Below, piece after piece: positions 45,751 to 57,622 of a stretch of DNA of 64,000 nt. Source of the stretch: Ooceraea biroi. Taxonomy: Eukaryota > Arthropoda > Insecta > Hymenoptera > Formicidae. The notes beneath the pieces are model-generated. The model was not told the origin of the DNA and searched no databases. It saw only the letters and a list, made by a program, of their open reading frames with translations. The stretch is taken from positions 12,152,001 through 12,216,000 of the forward strand of contig NC_039506.1 of the NCBI RefSeq assembly GCF_003672135.1, written 5' to 3'. The position numbers and the translations under genes were made by a program. Numbering within the stretch: the stretch's first letter is position 1; every line of letters begins with the position of its first letter.

Positions 45751-46118
45751 AACCAGAGGAAGCATTCTCTCGCGGTAACCAGCTCGCCAATGACCGAACA
45801 TTGAGGTGAAAAAAACTGAGGAACGACCTGAAGAACCGCTTTGCCTGCGTTGAGTGAGAAAGGAAGATCAAGAGAAACAACAGAACTAGACAAGGAAACA
45901 TCGAAAGGTGCCTGCTTGGGAGGAAGAATACTATAGAGTGGGGCCGATGTGTCAAAAATAGCCAAATACATGTATATATACAAGTGAAAGGAAAGATCTG
46001 CCAGAATTGTATTGCAACAGGTGACGGTGCGGCTGGTCGAAAGTGTCGGTTTTCACTAAAGTGACTCGTCGCCACAGAGTTGGAGAGTAGAAAGCTAAAA
46101 AACAGAGTGTGACAAGAG
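45751..46118 (+). other. ebony: Proposed untranslated first exon of ebony
   Basis: About 368 nt between the TATA box and the donor GAG|GTGAGTAAGT at 46118/46119. It has no long frame. Three short upstream frames are seen: 45790-45804, 45947-45961 and 45970-45987. The next good acceptor before the ebony start codon is ATTTCAG at 57567. No other coding exon on this strand lies between. Linking this exon to ebony is inference; a long non-coding RNA is the alternative. Confidence 0.4.
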
Positions 46119-48059
46119 GTGAGTAAGTTAACAAATTATAAAAAGAGTTTCACATCAAAGAGCGCTGTAATGCACCAATAAATCGTGATGAACAAATAAA
46201 GAGTAATTCTCGTTGTAATATAATGACACATGAAGAATGTGAATGTTTATTCAGAAATCATTTTTTCTACGAAAGATTTAGAGTATATGATTTTTTTTTA
46301 TTTTGAAAGCACTTAAATCCAATTTAAATCTTTATATTTCATCGTTGCAGAGATTGCATTTGTGCAACATCTTAAACTTGTTTTTACACAATTAGACTCT
46401 AATAACTTTCAACATACACTCATTATATAAAGCTTTTTCTTCATCAGTTTAATGCTTTTGTTATGATTCATTTTAATCGAAAAGTCATTCATTATCTGGA
46501 AAACAATTTTTGTCGATGTTTTCAAAATAAACTATAGAAATTTCTAATATCATATTTCTGTAATAACAGTAATTGATAGGAACTTTTTTATTTTGCACGG
46601 TGTGTGTGTGTGTGTGTGTGGGTGTGTGTATGTGTGTCTGTGTGTGTACAATGTTTAATGACGTGTTCACCACTGCCAATATATGCGATCTTATAATATT
46701 TAAAATATACCGTGTATTATTCATAAAACAATTACATGTGACTAAACATTGTAATGTAATTTATAAATGCAAGTTAATAGTTTTTATAAAATATATAGCA
46801 AATATGCAAATGTAGATTGCACATATTAAACTTTTCAAAGTGTTATGAGTTAAAACACATCGAATGACATTTTGTCTCCTCAATACATACATAGTTTTTT
46901 TAAATTTAATATTTATAAAGAACGTCTGACTGTCACGTAAAACACAATATCAATTCACAGAAACTATTTCTTTTACATTAGCTTAATGATATTAATTGTT
47001 TGAGAACCGAAGTGTTGACGCAACGATATGGAACTTTCGAGGTAAATTTTTCGAACAAAGAAACATTGAGTTACATTTGCTACAACTTAGAACAGTGTTT
47101 TAGTAATACAAGATTTAATACAAAACTATTTTAAGAGAAATATACACACATAGAAATATGCGTACATAATAACGTTAACATAATGTACAAAAACAGGAAA
47201 GTTCTAAAATAATTCAATTTTTATTCTATTCTTCATATTTTATTCTATCTGTAATCCTTTGTATGAAAATATGTCATTTCATGTTATTTCATGTTATTAT
47301 TATCGGATATCGGACATCACATGTCGAATGCCTAAAACAAAATATGAATCCGACAATATCGAAAATAGCAATTCACATTCTTAACGATTCTTTTATGCTC
47401 CAAAATTTATCCAAAACACAGTATAATCTTTCTATAACCGAGCGTACACATATAGACAGCGTTATAGATAAGAAGGTTGCAGCACTTTTTTTCTGAAATT
47501 TCAGAACATATTATTGGACTGACCGGAAAAAAGTTCATACGGAGTTTTTTAGCTAAAGTTTTTTGTTTAAAGTTTGCTCCGGAGTTTAAGAAACTCCACA
47601 CAGACTTTCCGAATTAATGCAAACCTTTATATTAAGAATTATATAATACAAAATTTTGCGTTTGAATTTTGCTAAAACAAATCTGTACCGACTTTTCGGT
47701 TAACAATAAAAATAAAATGCACAATTTTTACTTAATCTTTTATTTTATTTAAATACTTTTTATTCATTTTATTTAATCGAAATAAAAAATTTATTATTAC
47801 ATTATTATAAGTATTACTTTCTGCTGATAAATCTATAAAGTAACGATAGAACCAAGTATTACATTAGTTACACTTTTCTTGAAAAATGTAACAAAATTAA
47901 TGTTAAAATTACTAATAAAAGAAAATAACACAGTTACCAACAAATTGCCGAAAAAAGTAACTGTAACTGTAATGACGTTACCAATAACGTATCTGTTGAT
48001 TATGTACATATGTGTGGTTATGTATCATACATACACATATAATGCATATATAATACGTA
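46119..48059. other. Start of the proposed ebony intron 1, no gene
   Basis: A TG microsatellite lies at 46600-46648. 47510-47705 contains mariner-like phrases (GACTGACCGGAAAAAAGTTC, CCGACTTTTCGGTTAA) also seen diverged at 62630-62760. No coding region. Confidence 0.4.
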
Positions 48060-49708
48060 CAGTGAATGCAAAAAGTATTCGTACAGGGGAAATTTCTTTG
48101 AAAAAATCGTTATTTGTAGAAAATAAACTTTAAGTAACAATATATTAATTCTGAATACAATATATGTTATACTTCTGAATAATATTACATCAACAAAAAT
48201 ATAATAATCGAAACATATCGTCCTTATAATTAACAAAAACAAAAACTTGTATTAATTCCTTGCGCAGAAAGTATTCGTATACTCCTTTTTTAATTAAAAA
48301 AACTTATTAATTAATACTTTGTAGGGTTTCCATTAGCATTAATTACAGCTTGTAGTCTTTGATTGATCGAATGTACCAACTTTTGCGTGACAGTTGATGA
48401 GATAGAATTTCATTCTTGTTGAAGAGCTGTTTTTAAATCATTTTGATTAGAAATTTGCCTTTTTCTAATAGCATCTCCAAGAATTTTCCATAAATGTTCA
48501 ATAGGATTCAATAGGATTGAGGTCAGGTGATTGGGGAGGTGTATATAATTGTTTCCGAACATTATATAAAAGCCATTGTTTTGTATTATATGCTGTATGT
48601 TTAGGATCATTGTCCTGTTGGAAAATATATTTTTCCGCGATTCCTAATTTTTGTGCACTAGTATGAAGATTTTTTTTAAATCTCTATGTACATTTTGTGG
48701 TCCATTATACCATCAATAAAATGTACATTGCCGATTCCAGCTGCGCTCATACACCCCCAAACAAATACAGAACCGCCACCGTGTTTAACCGTCGGTATAA
48801 GATTTCTTGGGTCTAATTCTGTATTTTTTTTTACGCCATACCATACGCCTGCCATCGGAGCCAAAAATATTATATTTGCTCTCATCTGAGAAAATAACTG
48901 TGTTCCAGAATTCATCCGGTTTATTTAAGTATTGTTTCGCAAATTCTAATCGTTTATTGCGATTAGTCGCATTTACTCAGAACTTTTTCCTGGCAACACG
49001 GTCATGATATCCGTTTTCTCGCAACACATTTCAAACTATGTTAGCGGAAACGTCCACACCGCGATTTTTTAGTTCGCCCGCAATCTTTGGAGTACTTGTT
49101 TTCGGATCCAGCTTTACTTGGCGAAGAATTAAACGTTTGTCGGTTTCAGTGAAGGCTTGTGGTCGGCCGCTTCTTGGTTTATTTTTAACTGTTTTTCTAA
49201 TACAAAAACGGTCAATTATTGATTGGACTGTTGATCGAGGTCTATCGATGAGCTGAGCAATTTCCCGTAGAGATTTACACTGATTGTGTAATTTAATAAT
49301 GATTTTTCGCTCTTCTTCGTTAGTCTCCTTATTCTTGCGACCCATTTTGCTCTAATAACGCAGTAAGACTGATATGGATAGTATTTCTAGGACCGTAACC
49401 AAGAAGTAAAACACACATTCCTATTGTAAACAAAAAAGCTCCACGTAAACACTTGTGTCGCAACGCTACAATCTAAATCTCTCAACTGTACGAATATTTT
49501 CTGCGCATTGATTTACTACAAGTTTTTGTTTTTGTTAATTATAAGGACGATATCTTTCAATTATTATATTTTTGTTGATGTAATATTATTCAGAGATATA
49601 ACATATATTGTATTCAGTATTAATATATCGTTAATTAAAGTTTATTTTCTACAAAAAAGGATTTTTTCAAAGAAATCTCCCCTGTACGAATACTTTTTGC
49701 ACTCACTG
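48060..49708 (-). mobile_element. Tc1-like transposon with ends of about 210 bp
   Basis: Ends CAGTGAATGCAAAAAGTATT (48060) and the inverse ending ACTTTTTGCACTCACTG (49708), TA on both sides. A second motif (GCGCAGAAAGTATTCGTA) sits at the inner edge of each end, as in IR/DR-type Tc1 elements. It carries a broken transposase. Confidence 0.9.
48315..49345 (-). pseudogene. Tc1-family transposase, frameshifted
   Basis: The N-terminal frame (49031-49345) starts MGRKNKETNEEERKIIIKLH and contains the paired helix-turn-helix (SLREIAQLIDRPRSTVQSII, then NKPRSGRPQAFTETDKRLIL). The middle part (48676-48915) has FIDGIMDHKMYIEI and GGGSVFVWGCMSAAGIGN. The C-terminal part (48410-48610) has NPIEHLWKILGDAIRKRQIS. 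The first catalytic block reads VIFSDESKYNIFGSDGRRMV; the last catalytic region is NPIEHLW. Several stops and indels separate the pieces, so it is inactive. The gene is antisense to ebony within the proposed intron. Confidence 0.88.
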
Positions 49709-50814
49709 TATGTAATTGCTACATAATAAAGTATATTTCGTGATGTATAATAACTCGAAAGAAAATGATTCAACATGGAAAAATAAATAAAAAAATATAA
49801 AATAAGAAATTTTTAGTACACCTGCACACGCCGGACTTTAGAAAACTTGTTTTAAAAATTCATCGGATGTATGTATGATTAAATATAGCTTAGCTATTAT
49901 AATCTTTCTACTCATTTTGTTTATATTAATATTTATAAATATTACTATACGGTTTAAATAATGAGCAACAGGTTTTTGCACATTATTTGTTTAAATTATA
50001 AAGTAAATATTTCCATCAACGGACATAATTAAGAACTATTCTTATTATTTTAACAACATAGCTTTTGTTACTAAAGTAATGATATTTATTTTTATACATG
50101 AAAATGAAAATTGTAGTCTATTAAACAGAGAAATAAAAGCTATTTTATACTTATTAATTCAAAAATTTATTTAATATATGCAAAAGTTTTTAACTGTGTA
50201 TGTACGCAACTTCTCATCTCTGAATAAAACAAGTTATATCTAAAGTCCGGATAGAACTTGTGCAAAAATCTGTTCACAGTAATGAAATGAGAATAAATGT
50301 TAAGATTAGAGACAACCTCATTGATTTCAATGACCTTGATATATATATTGTCGAGGACGTAATTCTGATCAACTTATAAAAGTTTCAACCGTCGCTCATT
50401 GTTTATTATAAAGTTATGAACAATTAAAGATCGTGAGATCGCGTCTAATCTTAACATTTACCGAAATTAGTTTACTTATTAAAGATTTCGCGAAGAATTT
50501 CTTATGTGAAACATAAAATTTGAAGTCTTCGCTTGAAAATAAGAAGAAAAGTTGAATGTTTTTCGCATATAACAGCATTGCCAATCTTGCGTTTTACATA
50601 AATGCCGCCAGTATTAGTGTTACTCAAGATATACTATATTAAGAAAGTTGCATGGTCGAATTATACCTGCATGCGTACAGGCATATGTGTATAAGCTGTT
50701 TAAATGTTCAAAACCTGATATTTTCACCTATGGAAAACGTCACTACGGAAAACTTTAGGAAGCGGATAATATAAAAATACAAGCATATTAGCAAGTGATT
50801 TTAAATACTTTATA
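49709..50814. other. AT-rich intron sequence
   Basis: Holds one copy of the CAATGACCTTGATATATATA / GTCGCTCATTGTTTATTA module at 50325-50425. No gene. Confidence 0.45.
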
Positions 50815-52100
50815 TTGGGTCATTAAGTATGAAACTTTACAAATGTAAAAGCGCCATCTTTAACATTTGTTACCTCAAATTTGGCGCCAGACGTCAATAT
50901 CAGGTTAGGTTAGTGTGATAGATGTATGTTCGCTCTTCAAATGTCATATTTGTTTGTTCAAATATCTTCATTAGTTTTATTGGTGGATTCTTTTTTATAG
51001 AACTATGGAAAAGTCCAAAATTCGTGTGATTTATGAATATGAGTTCCGCCGTGGAACCACAGTGTCGGAGACAGCTCGTAATATTAACGCTGTATTTGGT
51101 GAAGGTTCAACTACTAAAGCAACGGTGGGCAATTGGTTCAAAAACTTCAGAGATGGAGATTTCAGCCTCGCTAATGAGCCACGTGGAAGACCAAAGACGA
51201 AGGTGGATAATGATCACTTGAGAGCCGTAGTAGAGTCCGATCCATCTCAAAGTACACGTGAATTGGCATCGATATTCAATGTTTCTATACCCACCATATT
51301 GTTCATTTAGCTGCAATTGGTAAGATAAAGAAGTTGGACAAATGGGTCCCGCACGAATTGACCGATGCGCAGCAGGCGCAACGTCTAGAGGCTTCCCTTT
51401 CTTTGCTTTTCCGTCACAAAAATGAATCTTTTTTTTAATTGAATTGTGACCTGCGATGAAAAGTGGATACTCTACGACAATCGTAAACACTCACATCAGT
51501 GGTTGAACGCTGATGAACCACCGAGACATCACGCGAAACCCAACATTACACAGAAGAAGCTTATGGTGACTGTTTGGTGGTCCAGGTCAGGTGTTATCTA
51601 CTACAACTTTATGAAACCTGGTACATCGATAACGGCTGAAGTATATTGCAAGCAACTGGACGAAATGATGCAACAACTTGCTATTAAACAACCGAAATTG
51701 GTCAATCGGTCAATGCCAATCCTGTTGCATGATAATGCTCGACCGCACACTGCACGACTGACCGTGGCAAAGCTACAGGAGTTGGAATTGGAAACTCTCC
51801 GTCATCCACCATATTCACCAGATCTATCACCTACCGACTATCACTTCTTCCGGAATTTGGACAACTTGTTGGTGGGAAAATTCTTCAATTCTCAACAGGC
51901 AGTCGAAATAGCCTTCCGCGACTTCATCGATTCCCGTACTCCTGGCTTCTATAGTAGAGGCATAGACCAACTACCACTAAAATGGCAGAAGTGTGTAGAT
52001 AACATGGGCGCATACTTCGATTGAAAATAAATCATGTCCATGTGCCAAAAAATGCAAAAGTTTATGTTCTATTTGTAAAGTTTCATACTTAATGACCCAA
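50815..52100 (+). mobile_element. Mariner (DD34D) element, almost full length
   Basis: Perfect inverted ends of 30 bp begin TTGGGTCATTAAGTATGAAA and end with the inverse at 52100; TA on both sides. At 1286 bp it has the standard mariner length. Confidence 0.95.
51005..52024 (+). pseudogene. Mariner transposase with two small indels
   Basis: The N-terminal part (51005-51310) has the helix-turn-helix pair (MEKSKIRVIYEYEFRRGTTV, RGRPKTKVDNDHLRAVVESD). A one-base deletion near 51300 breaks it at PTILF; the DNA then continues in the right family text (LAAIGKIKKLDKWVPHELTD). A run of T near 51430 restores the frame after an extra base. The catalytic part has TCDEKW (first Asp), LLHDNARPHTAR (second Asp) and PPYSPDLSPTDYHFF, with 34 residues between second and third Asp: DD34D. 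The end reads GIDQLPLKWQKCVDNMGAYF. It is the least decayed transposase in the window and the youngest mariner copy. Confidence 0.92.
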
Positions 52101-52887
52101 TAAATTTAATTGATCCGAAAATGTATTATGCACAATTCGATTTTTAACAAGTGACTTTTGTATACGTTTTTCACATTTTATTCAAAATTTCCAAACAAGA
52201 TTGATAGAAATTATGTCTGTACTGGATAGTAGTACCAAAGATTTGTGAAACTCTAATTAACTCTATTACAAAATAATACAGAATTATACAAATTGTTTTC
52301 TACCTAAATGTAGAATAACAGATTAGAACATTAGGAACAGGATGATTTTATATTTCTTGAAACTGTTTCGTAAAAACTGTTTTCTTTCGTAAACATTTAT
52401 CAATTGAATATATTTTTCATTGGTTTATCCCAAGCACCTAGAATAGATTTTTGTGACTAAATGATAATACATCTTATTGGTTCGAAAGTCTGAAAGTTAG
52501 TGCTATCTAGCATAACTTACTTGTAACTTTACTCTGTAACACATTGAGAAAAAACATAGTTGCGCATTCACTATAATTTTGCTATAATTTATAGTAAATT
52601 TCAATATATTAAAATCGATAATGATATTTTTCTTATAGATTTAATTATACATATTATGTAGCTGATTTTATGCTGCATTATGGTCGCTATAACCATATAC
52701 TATACGTATTGGATATTTTTTTTAGTTATTACTAACATGTTTACAGTTAATTATAGTTAATTATAATTAAATGTTTTCAGTCATTATTTTTGTGATTATA
52801 TTGGTTATAAAAAAGCGATCAATTTATTTATCATACGTTTATCTTGATTTTTATAAATATTGAATTCGTACAAAATTTATCATTTTT
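52101..52887. other. AT-rich intron sequence, no gene
   Basis: No frame or repeat of note. Confidence 0.45.
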
Positions 52888-53565
52888 TAAAAAGGTACAA
52901 AAAAGCGCCAAGTATAAGCGAGCGAAGAAAAAAAAGTACTCTACGTTTTTCGTTCAAAAACGAACTCTACAGAATTAATGATATCAAAAACTTGCGCCAA
53001 CTATGAAAATGAGTATTTATGCAAATCAGAAAATCTATTACTTTATTATTATCTATACTACATACGGACACATGCATATATACGTACATGATATCGACTA
53101 CGAATGCGGAAGAATTATTGCAATACAAATAAGTATTTTTTCAAAATGCTTGGCGCTGTTAAATCGAATCTATATATTAATTAGTAATTAAATCCTTATA
53201 ATTTAAAGATTATAATAATTTCCGTACAATCTAACTTACATAACAAAGTTCGGTTAAGCACATAAACTATATGTTATAAATTTAGTTAAAGTTATTCTAT
53301 ACTTAATTCTAATTCTTAATTCTGTCACGCATACACACATACACACACGTACGCACGAGAAAGAAAGACACACGCATATGCGTGCACGCATCCACAAGAG
53401 AGAAAGAAAGAATGAGGCAATTAACATATTGATTCTAGAGACCCTCTAATTGATTCGATTTAGCAGCGCCAAGCATTTTGAAAAACGTAGAGTTCTTTTT
53501 TTTCTTCGCTCGCTTATACTTGGCTCTTTTTTGTACCTTTTTTTAAAAAGGTAAATTTTGTACGG
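52888..53565. repeat. Most complete copy of the GCGCCAAGTATAAGCG repeat
   Basis: Starts AAAAAGGTACAAAAAAGCGC and ends with the imperfect inverse (CTTCGCTCGCTTATACTTGG, then TTTTTTGTACCTTTTT). The inside has CA-rich runs and GCATCCACAAGAGAGAAAGA, as at 35385. A further end fragment lies at 53735-53775. Confidence 0.75.
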
Positions 53566-54083
53566 ATATCACAACCTTTTTAGTATACATACAATATTAT
53601 ATATCACTTGGTTTACTTTTTTTTAATTAAAGATACTACCACTTTAACTTATTCGAGACACAAAGACATTTTAAAATAGACTATCACTTTTTTTGTCGGG
53701 TATACCACCACTTGGATTTTTTTATATACCACACGTATACTTGGCGTTTTTTACCTTTTTTAAAAAAGTAATTTTGTACTGACATCACGCATATTGTAAT
53801 GTTAACAGTTTTAAAAACAGAATATTTATTTTGCGACATTAAACATGATCGCACCTAGCATGATTATATATTAAGTAAGACAAATCCCATCACTATCTCT
53901 ATTATCTGCCATAATTAGAATATAAATTATGAAATGAACAAAGTTAATAAATTCTGAATTATCTAAAATCGCCGTTTATGATTCATGATATTATTTATTG
54001 GACACCCTATATATTATAATCCAAAGTCGACACCCAGTATATTATAATAAGATAAAGTGAGATACCCTATATATTATAATTAA

Positions 54084-55114
54084 CCCTTAGCTGGCACACT
54101 TCACCAGAATCACATAGCTGGCACACTGGGCCGTTTCAGACCCCAACCACTAAAATGTTTGCTGCGAGGAAGCTATTGATTGTTTTCACTTGAAAAAATT
54201 CCAAGATAGTCTTCGAATGTTGTTTTAACAAATGTCCATAGGGTATTTTGATAAAATGTAATATTGAGTATGAAAAAAATTGGAGAACGTAGAAAAAACC
54301 AACAAATGACTATTTTCACTCAAAAATTCATAACTCTCCATTTTTGCATATTAAGAGCTAAAAATTTAACTTGACACTCTTAATATACAACACTTTAAGG
54401 AAAAAAATGATTTGATAGTGGTCGTTTCAAAAAGGTATTTATTTGGAGAGTTGAAGAGACGAATTTCAGCCAAAAAGTATTACTTATTTTTTCAAAATAT
54501 ACTTGTTTATTTATTAGATATAAATAAATTGTACTCCATTAATGTAAAAAAATGAATGAATAATATCAAAAAGGACTATATATAAAAGGATATAATCGTA
54601 AAAAATATGAAAATAATAATATATAATAATCAGAATCTTCTTCAGAGTATTCAGAATCATTTCTAGTATCTTCATCAGAGGGATTTTCGTCCAAATTATC
54701 TTCACGATCCTCCTCGAGTAGCTGCTGGCGTATGGGTCGAGGCCGTAACTGATACGCCATCTAATAAAACCGAAATAATATTATACGCTCTTGAAAAAAA
54801 ATTAAACATCGTACAACATGATGATCTTACCTTTTTCTACACACTGATGACGAAAACCAATGAAAAAAATTCAGAAAAAATATCTTCGAATAATTATAGC
54901 TGGCACACTGGGTCCCTGATGACCCCGGTCCGTTTCACTCGACTGTCACAGCTACAGTAACACTTTTAGGATTACGCTCTGTACTCCAGGAGGAAGAGCG
55001 TTCCTCGTCTTAACAAGAGATGGTACCACAAGTACCATTTTCGTACTATAGGGGGGCTTAAATTGGAGCTGAACTAGGCTGGGGCGTTTAAGATCCCACA
55101 GTGCTAGCTAAGGG
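54084..55114 (-). mobile_element. piggyBac-derived non-autonomous element
   Basis: Ends CCCTTAGCTGGCAC and GTGCTAGCTAAGGG, flanked by TTAA at 54080-54083 and 55115-55118. A subterminal repeat (AGCTGGCACACTGGG) occurs at 54116 and 54898. It keeps the first 60 codons of a transposase-like gene. Confidence 0.88.
54566..54760 (-). pseudogene. piggyBac transposase N-terminal remnant
   Basis: ATG at 54760: MAYQLRPRPIRQQLLEEDRE, then an acidic stretch (NPSDEDTRNDSEYSEEDSDY) and a lapse into AT-rich non-coding text. The acidic leader after a basic start is the usual N-terminus of piggyBac-family proteins. The catalytic domain is deleted. Confidence 0.6.
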
Positions 55115-55560
55115 TTAAAATGAGACAACCTGTATAAAATTGAATGAAAGAAAAAGGTTTTGACTGATAAGGAAGTTAAAAGAGGAAAGCGAATTAAAAT
55201 AGCTTAACAGATTTTATTTTCACATTTTAATCATGGGAATAAATAAAGTTTAATGTATCGTGTCAAATTTTTCTCGAACCACAAATACAAGTTTTTCGGG
55301 TTGGTCAATTAAAATCGGATATCCAATATATTATAATTAAAAGTCGACACCCAGTATATTATGATTAATCATCGGAATAAATGAAGTTTAATTTATCGTG
55401 TCAAATTTTTCTAGAATTACATCTATAAGTTCTTCGGGTTGATCAATTAAAATTGGACACCCTATATATTATAATCAAAAGTCAACACCCTGTATAATAT
55501 AAAATAAGATAGAGTGAGATACCCTATATATTAAAATGAGACCTGTTTATTGTAATAAAC

Positions 55561-56362
55561 TAAAAAGTATCTAGATATATCGCTAGCGCTCTCTCGCGAC
55601 AGAAGTATCAACTGTACAACAATTTCGTGGTCGACCATGACGACCATGACGACGTTTCTTACATGTAAATTTCGGGATTTGGACCTTAGGGCGTAATATC
55701 TCCCCTCCTAGGGCACGTAGAAAAAAATAAAGATACTTTTATAATATAATTTAAACCCAAGCTATCGAATGAGCCTACTCAGAATTTGATCAATTCAGCC
55801 CTTATTGAGATCTGATAATCTCGGGTACTCGCAGCTCGCCGACTCGCGTAAAAGATTCACGGTGCGGTCTCGCGCTGCGCGTATACTTGGCGCGAGACAC
55901 TATCGTGTCTCTTGATATTCAATATTCAATATGATTATTGAAAATTATCATAGTTTATAATGTAAAAAGTATGATTGGTAACTTTCTTTATAAATATAAG
56001 GCTATTTTTATAAACATTATATTAATAGCAAACTTATTTATTATAACAATGAATATAACTATATAATTATTGTACTATACAATTGTACTCGCAAATATCA
56101 AATATTTTTTTCTTAATGCATCTTATGATGGCGAAATACTGATTTCTAATGAGAAGTTGCGAGCCGAATTACATAATACAAAAATGTTTACGACTTGTGT
56201 CGGTTCGGTAATGTGGCCGCTACGGATAATCGGATAATTGCTTTGCGACAAAGTTCGGCTCGTGACGCAACTTAATTGATATCCTACTTAACATGAAGGA
56301 AAGAATTCGTGACAAGTTTGGACTATTATTGCTGTACAATGTCAATCAAAGTTAAATATTAA
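55561..56362. other. No gene seen
   Basis: Includes CGCGTATACTTGGCGCGAGA near 55877, an end fragment of the dispersed repeat. Otherwise unassigned. Confidence 0.4.
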
Positions 56363-56989
56363 GGAGGTTCAGGTGCTTCAAAAAAATGCAGCCAACCTTA
56401 TGAAATTTTAATATATTGTTCTGCAATGCAAAATAGAATTATGTGAATTTTTTTGCAATTTTTCATGGCCCCGTTTTGAAAAATATCGACTCGAAAGATT
56501 TTCCTTTTTTCATAGGTTTTTATGGGTAATGACATAGTACACAACTTCAGAATGAAATAATGCAAGAAAAAATGCAAATGACAAAGAAAAAAAAAGTGCA
56601 CATTTATTTTAATAATTTACAAATAAATGAGAGAAAAAAGGAGGTAGATTATCGCATATTTCGTAGAGAAATTAATTATTAAAAATGAAATTGCCTGATT
56701 TTTCGTCTGCTGAGAAATTGGAAACTAACAAATGTGGCAACAGCGCAATCGAGTATAGTATGCTGATTGGTTCTCTTGCTTGGCTCGAACTTCGTGTGAC
56801 TTGAACTTCGTGTTGCGAATGTCAGAATGTCATAGTGGCTGTCAGTGCGGTTATATTGACAATTTTATTTATCTGTCATTTTTGTGGTTAACGCTTGAAT
56901 TTTGCGGTGAACGCTAATGCGCTGTTGCCAAGTCAGCATAGAATCCTACCGCGTCCCACTACTCCCCCCGATGAAGCACCCGAACCTCC
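56363..56989. mobile_element. 627-bp TTAA-flanked MITE
   Basis: Ends GGAGGTTCAGGTGCTTCA and TGAAGCACCCGAACCTCC, with TTAA at 56359-56362 and 56990-56993. Non-coding. Confidence 0.85.
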
Positions 56990-56993
56990 TTAA

Positions 56994-57567
56994 AAAAGAA
57001 CTTACTAAATGTTTGGAAATGCTTGAATAATATTTTGAAAATTTATTATATATATTCTATCGATCTTAGTATTATATTTTATATATAATATTAAAATTTA
57101 TAGGATATATAATATATGCTTATTTTACATACACACACACAAAATATACATAATTCTATATATCGTATTTTATATTCTATAATATTATACATTTCATATT
57201 AAAGCATACTAATAAAAAATTAAATCTTATAGCATTTATAATGTTTTTTATTCTCAGTTGGTACAAATTTTTACTCTATAATAATATTTTTTTAGAAAAA
57301 TCGAATAAAATTATCGAATTAATTCTGCGTATACTTAGAGTCTTGTTCTTAAATTGTTTGTTTTTATATTCCTTTCAGTGATGTGCGTACGAGTTATGTT
57401 TTGATACAAAATTTGTCACTTGTTTCAATATAGAAACAATTATTTTTTAAATTAAATATAAGTTTTTATTTGAGAGAGTAATAATTTATTTTCTCAAGTA
57501 TTGTTATACATTTATAAATTATCATATACACGTTTCTTATTAATTCTTATTTTGAATAAAATTTCAG
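56994..57567. other. AT-rich end of proposed intron 1
   Basis: Extremely AT-rich. It ends in the acceptor ATTTCAG at 57567, followed by a 55-nt leader to the ebony ATG. Confidence 0.5.
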
Positions 57568-57622
57568 TTCTTCGCCACTTTTAGAAGATAGAAAGTTATA
57601 CAGTTGTCTGCAACAATTGAAG

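Larger units (their letters stand above)
53998..55560. repeat. Local duplication built of GACACCCTATATATTATAAT units
   Basis: ACCCTATATATTATAAT-like units occur at 53998-54080 and 55310-55540. A longer block (TTTAATGTATCGTGTCAAAT, then TTCGGGTTGGTCAATTAAAA) occurs twice, at about 55250-55310 and 55390-55450. A piggyBac relative (54084-55114) has split one copy. Confidence 0.7.

Noticed and set aside
45749..46134. - strand frames in the proposed ebony first exon
   Set aside because: They begin at alternative codons or drift through the TATA region, and are explained by the less AT-rich composition of the exon.
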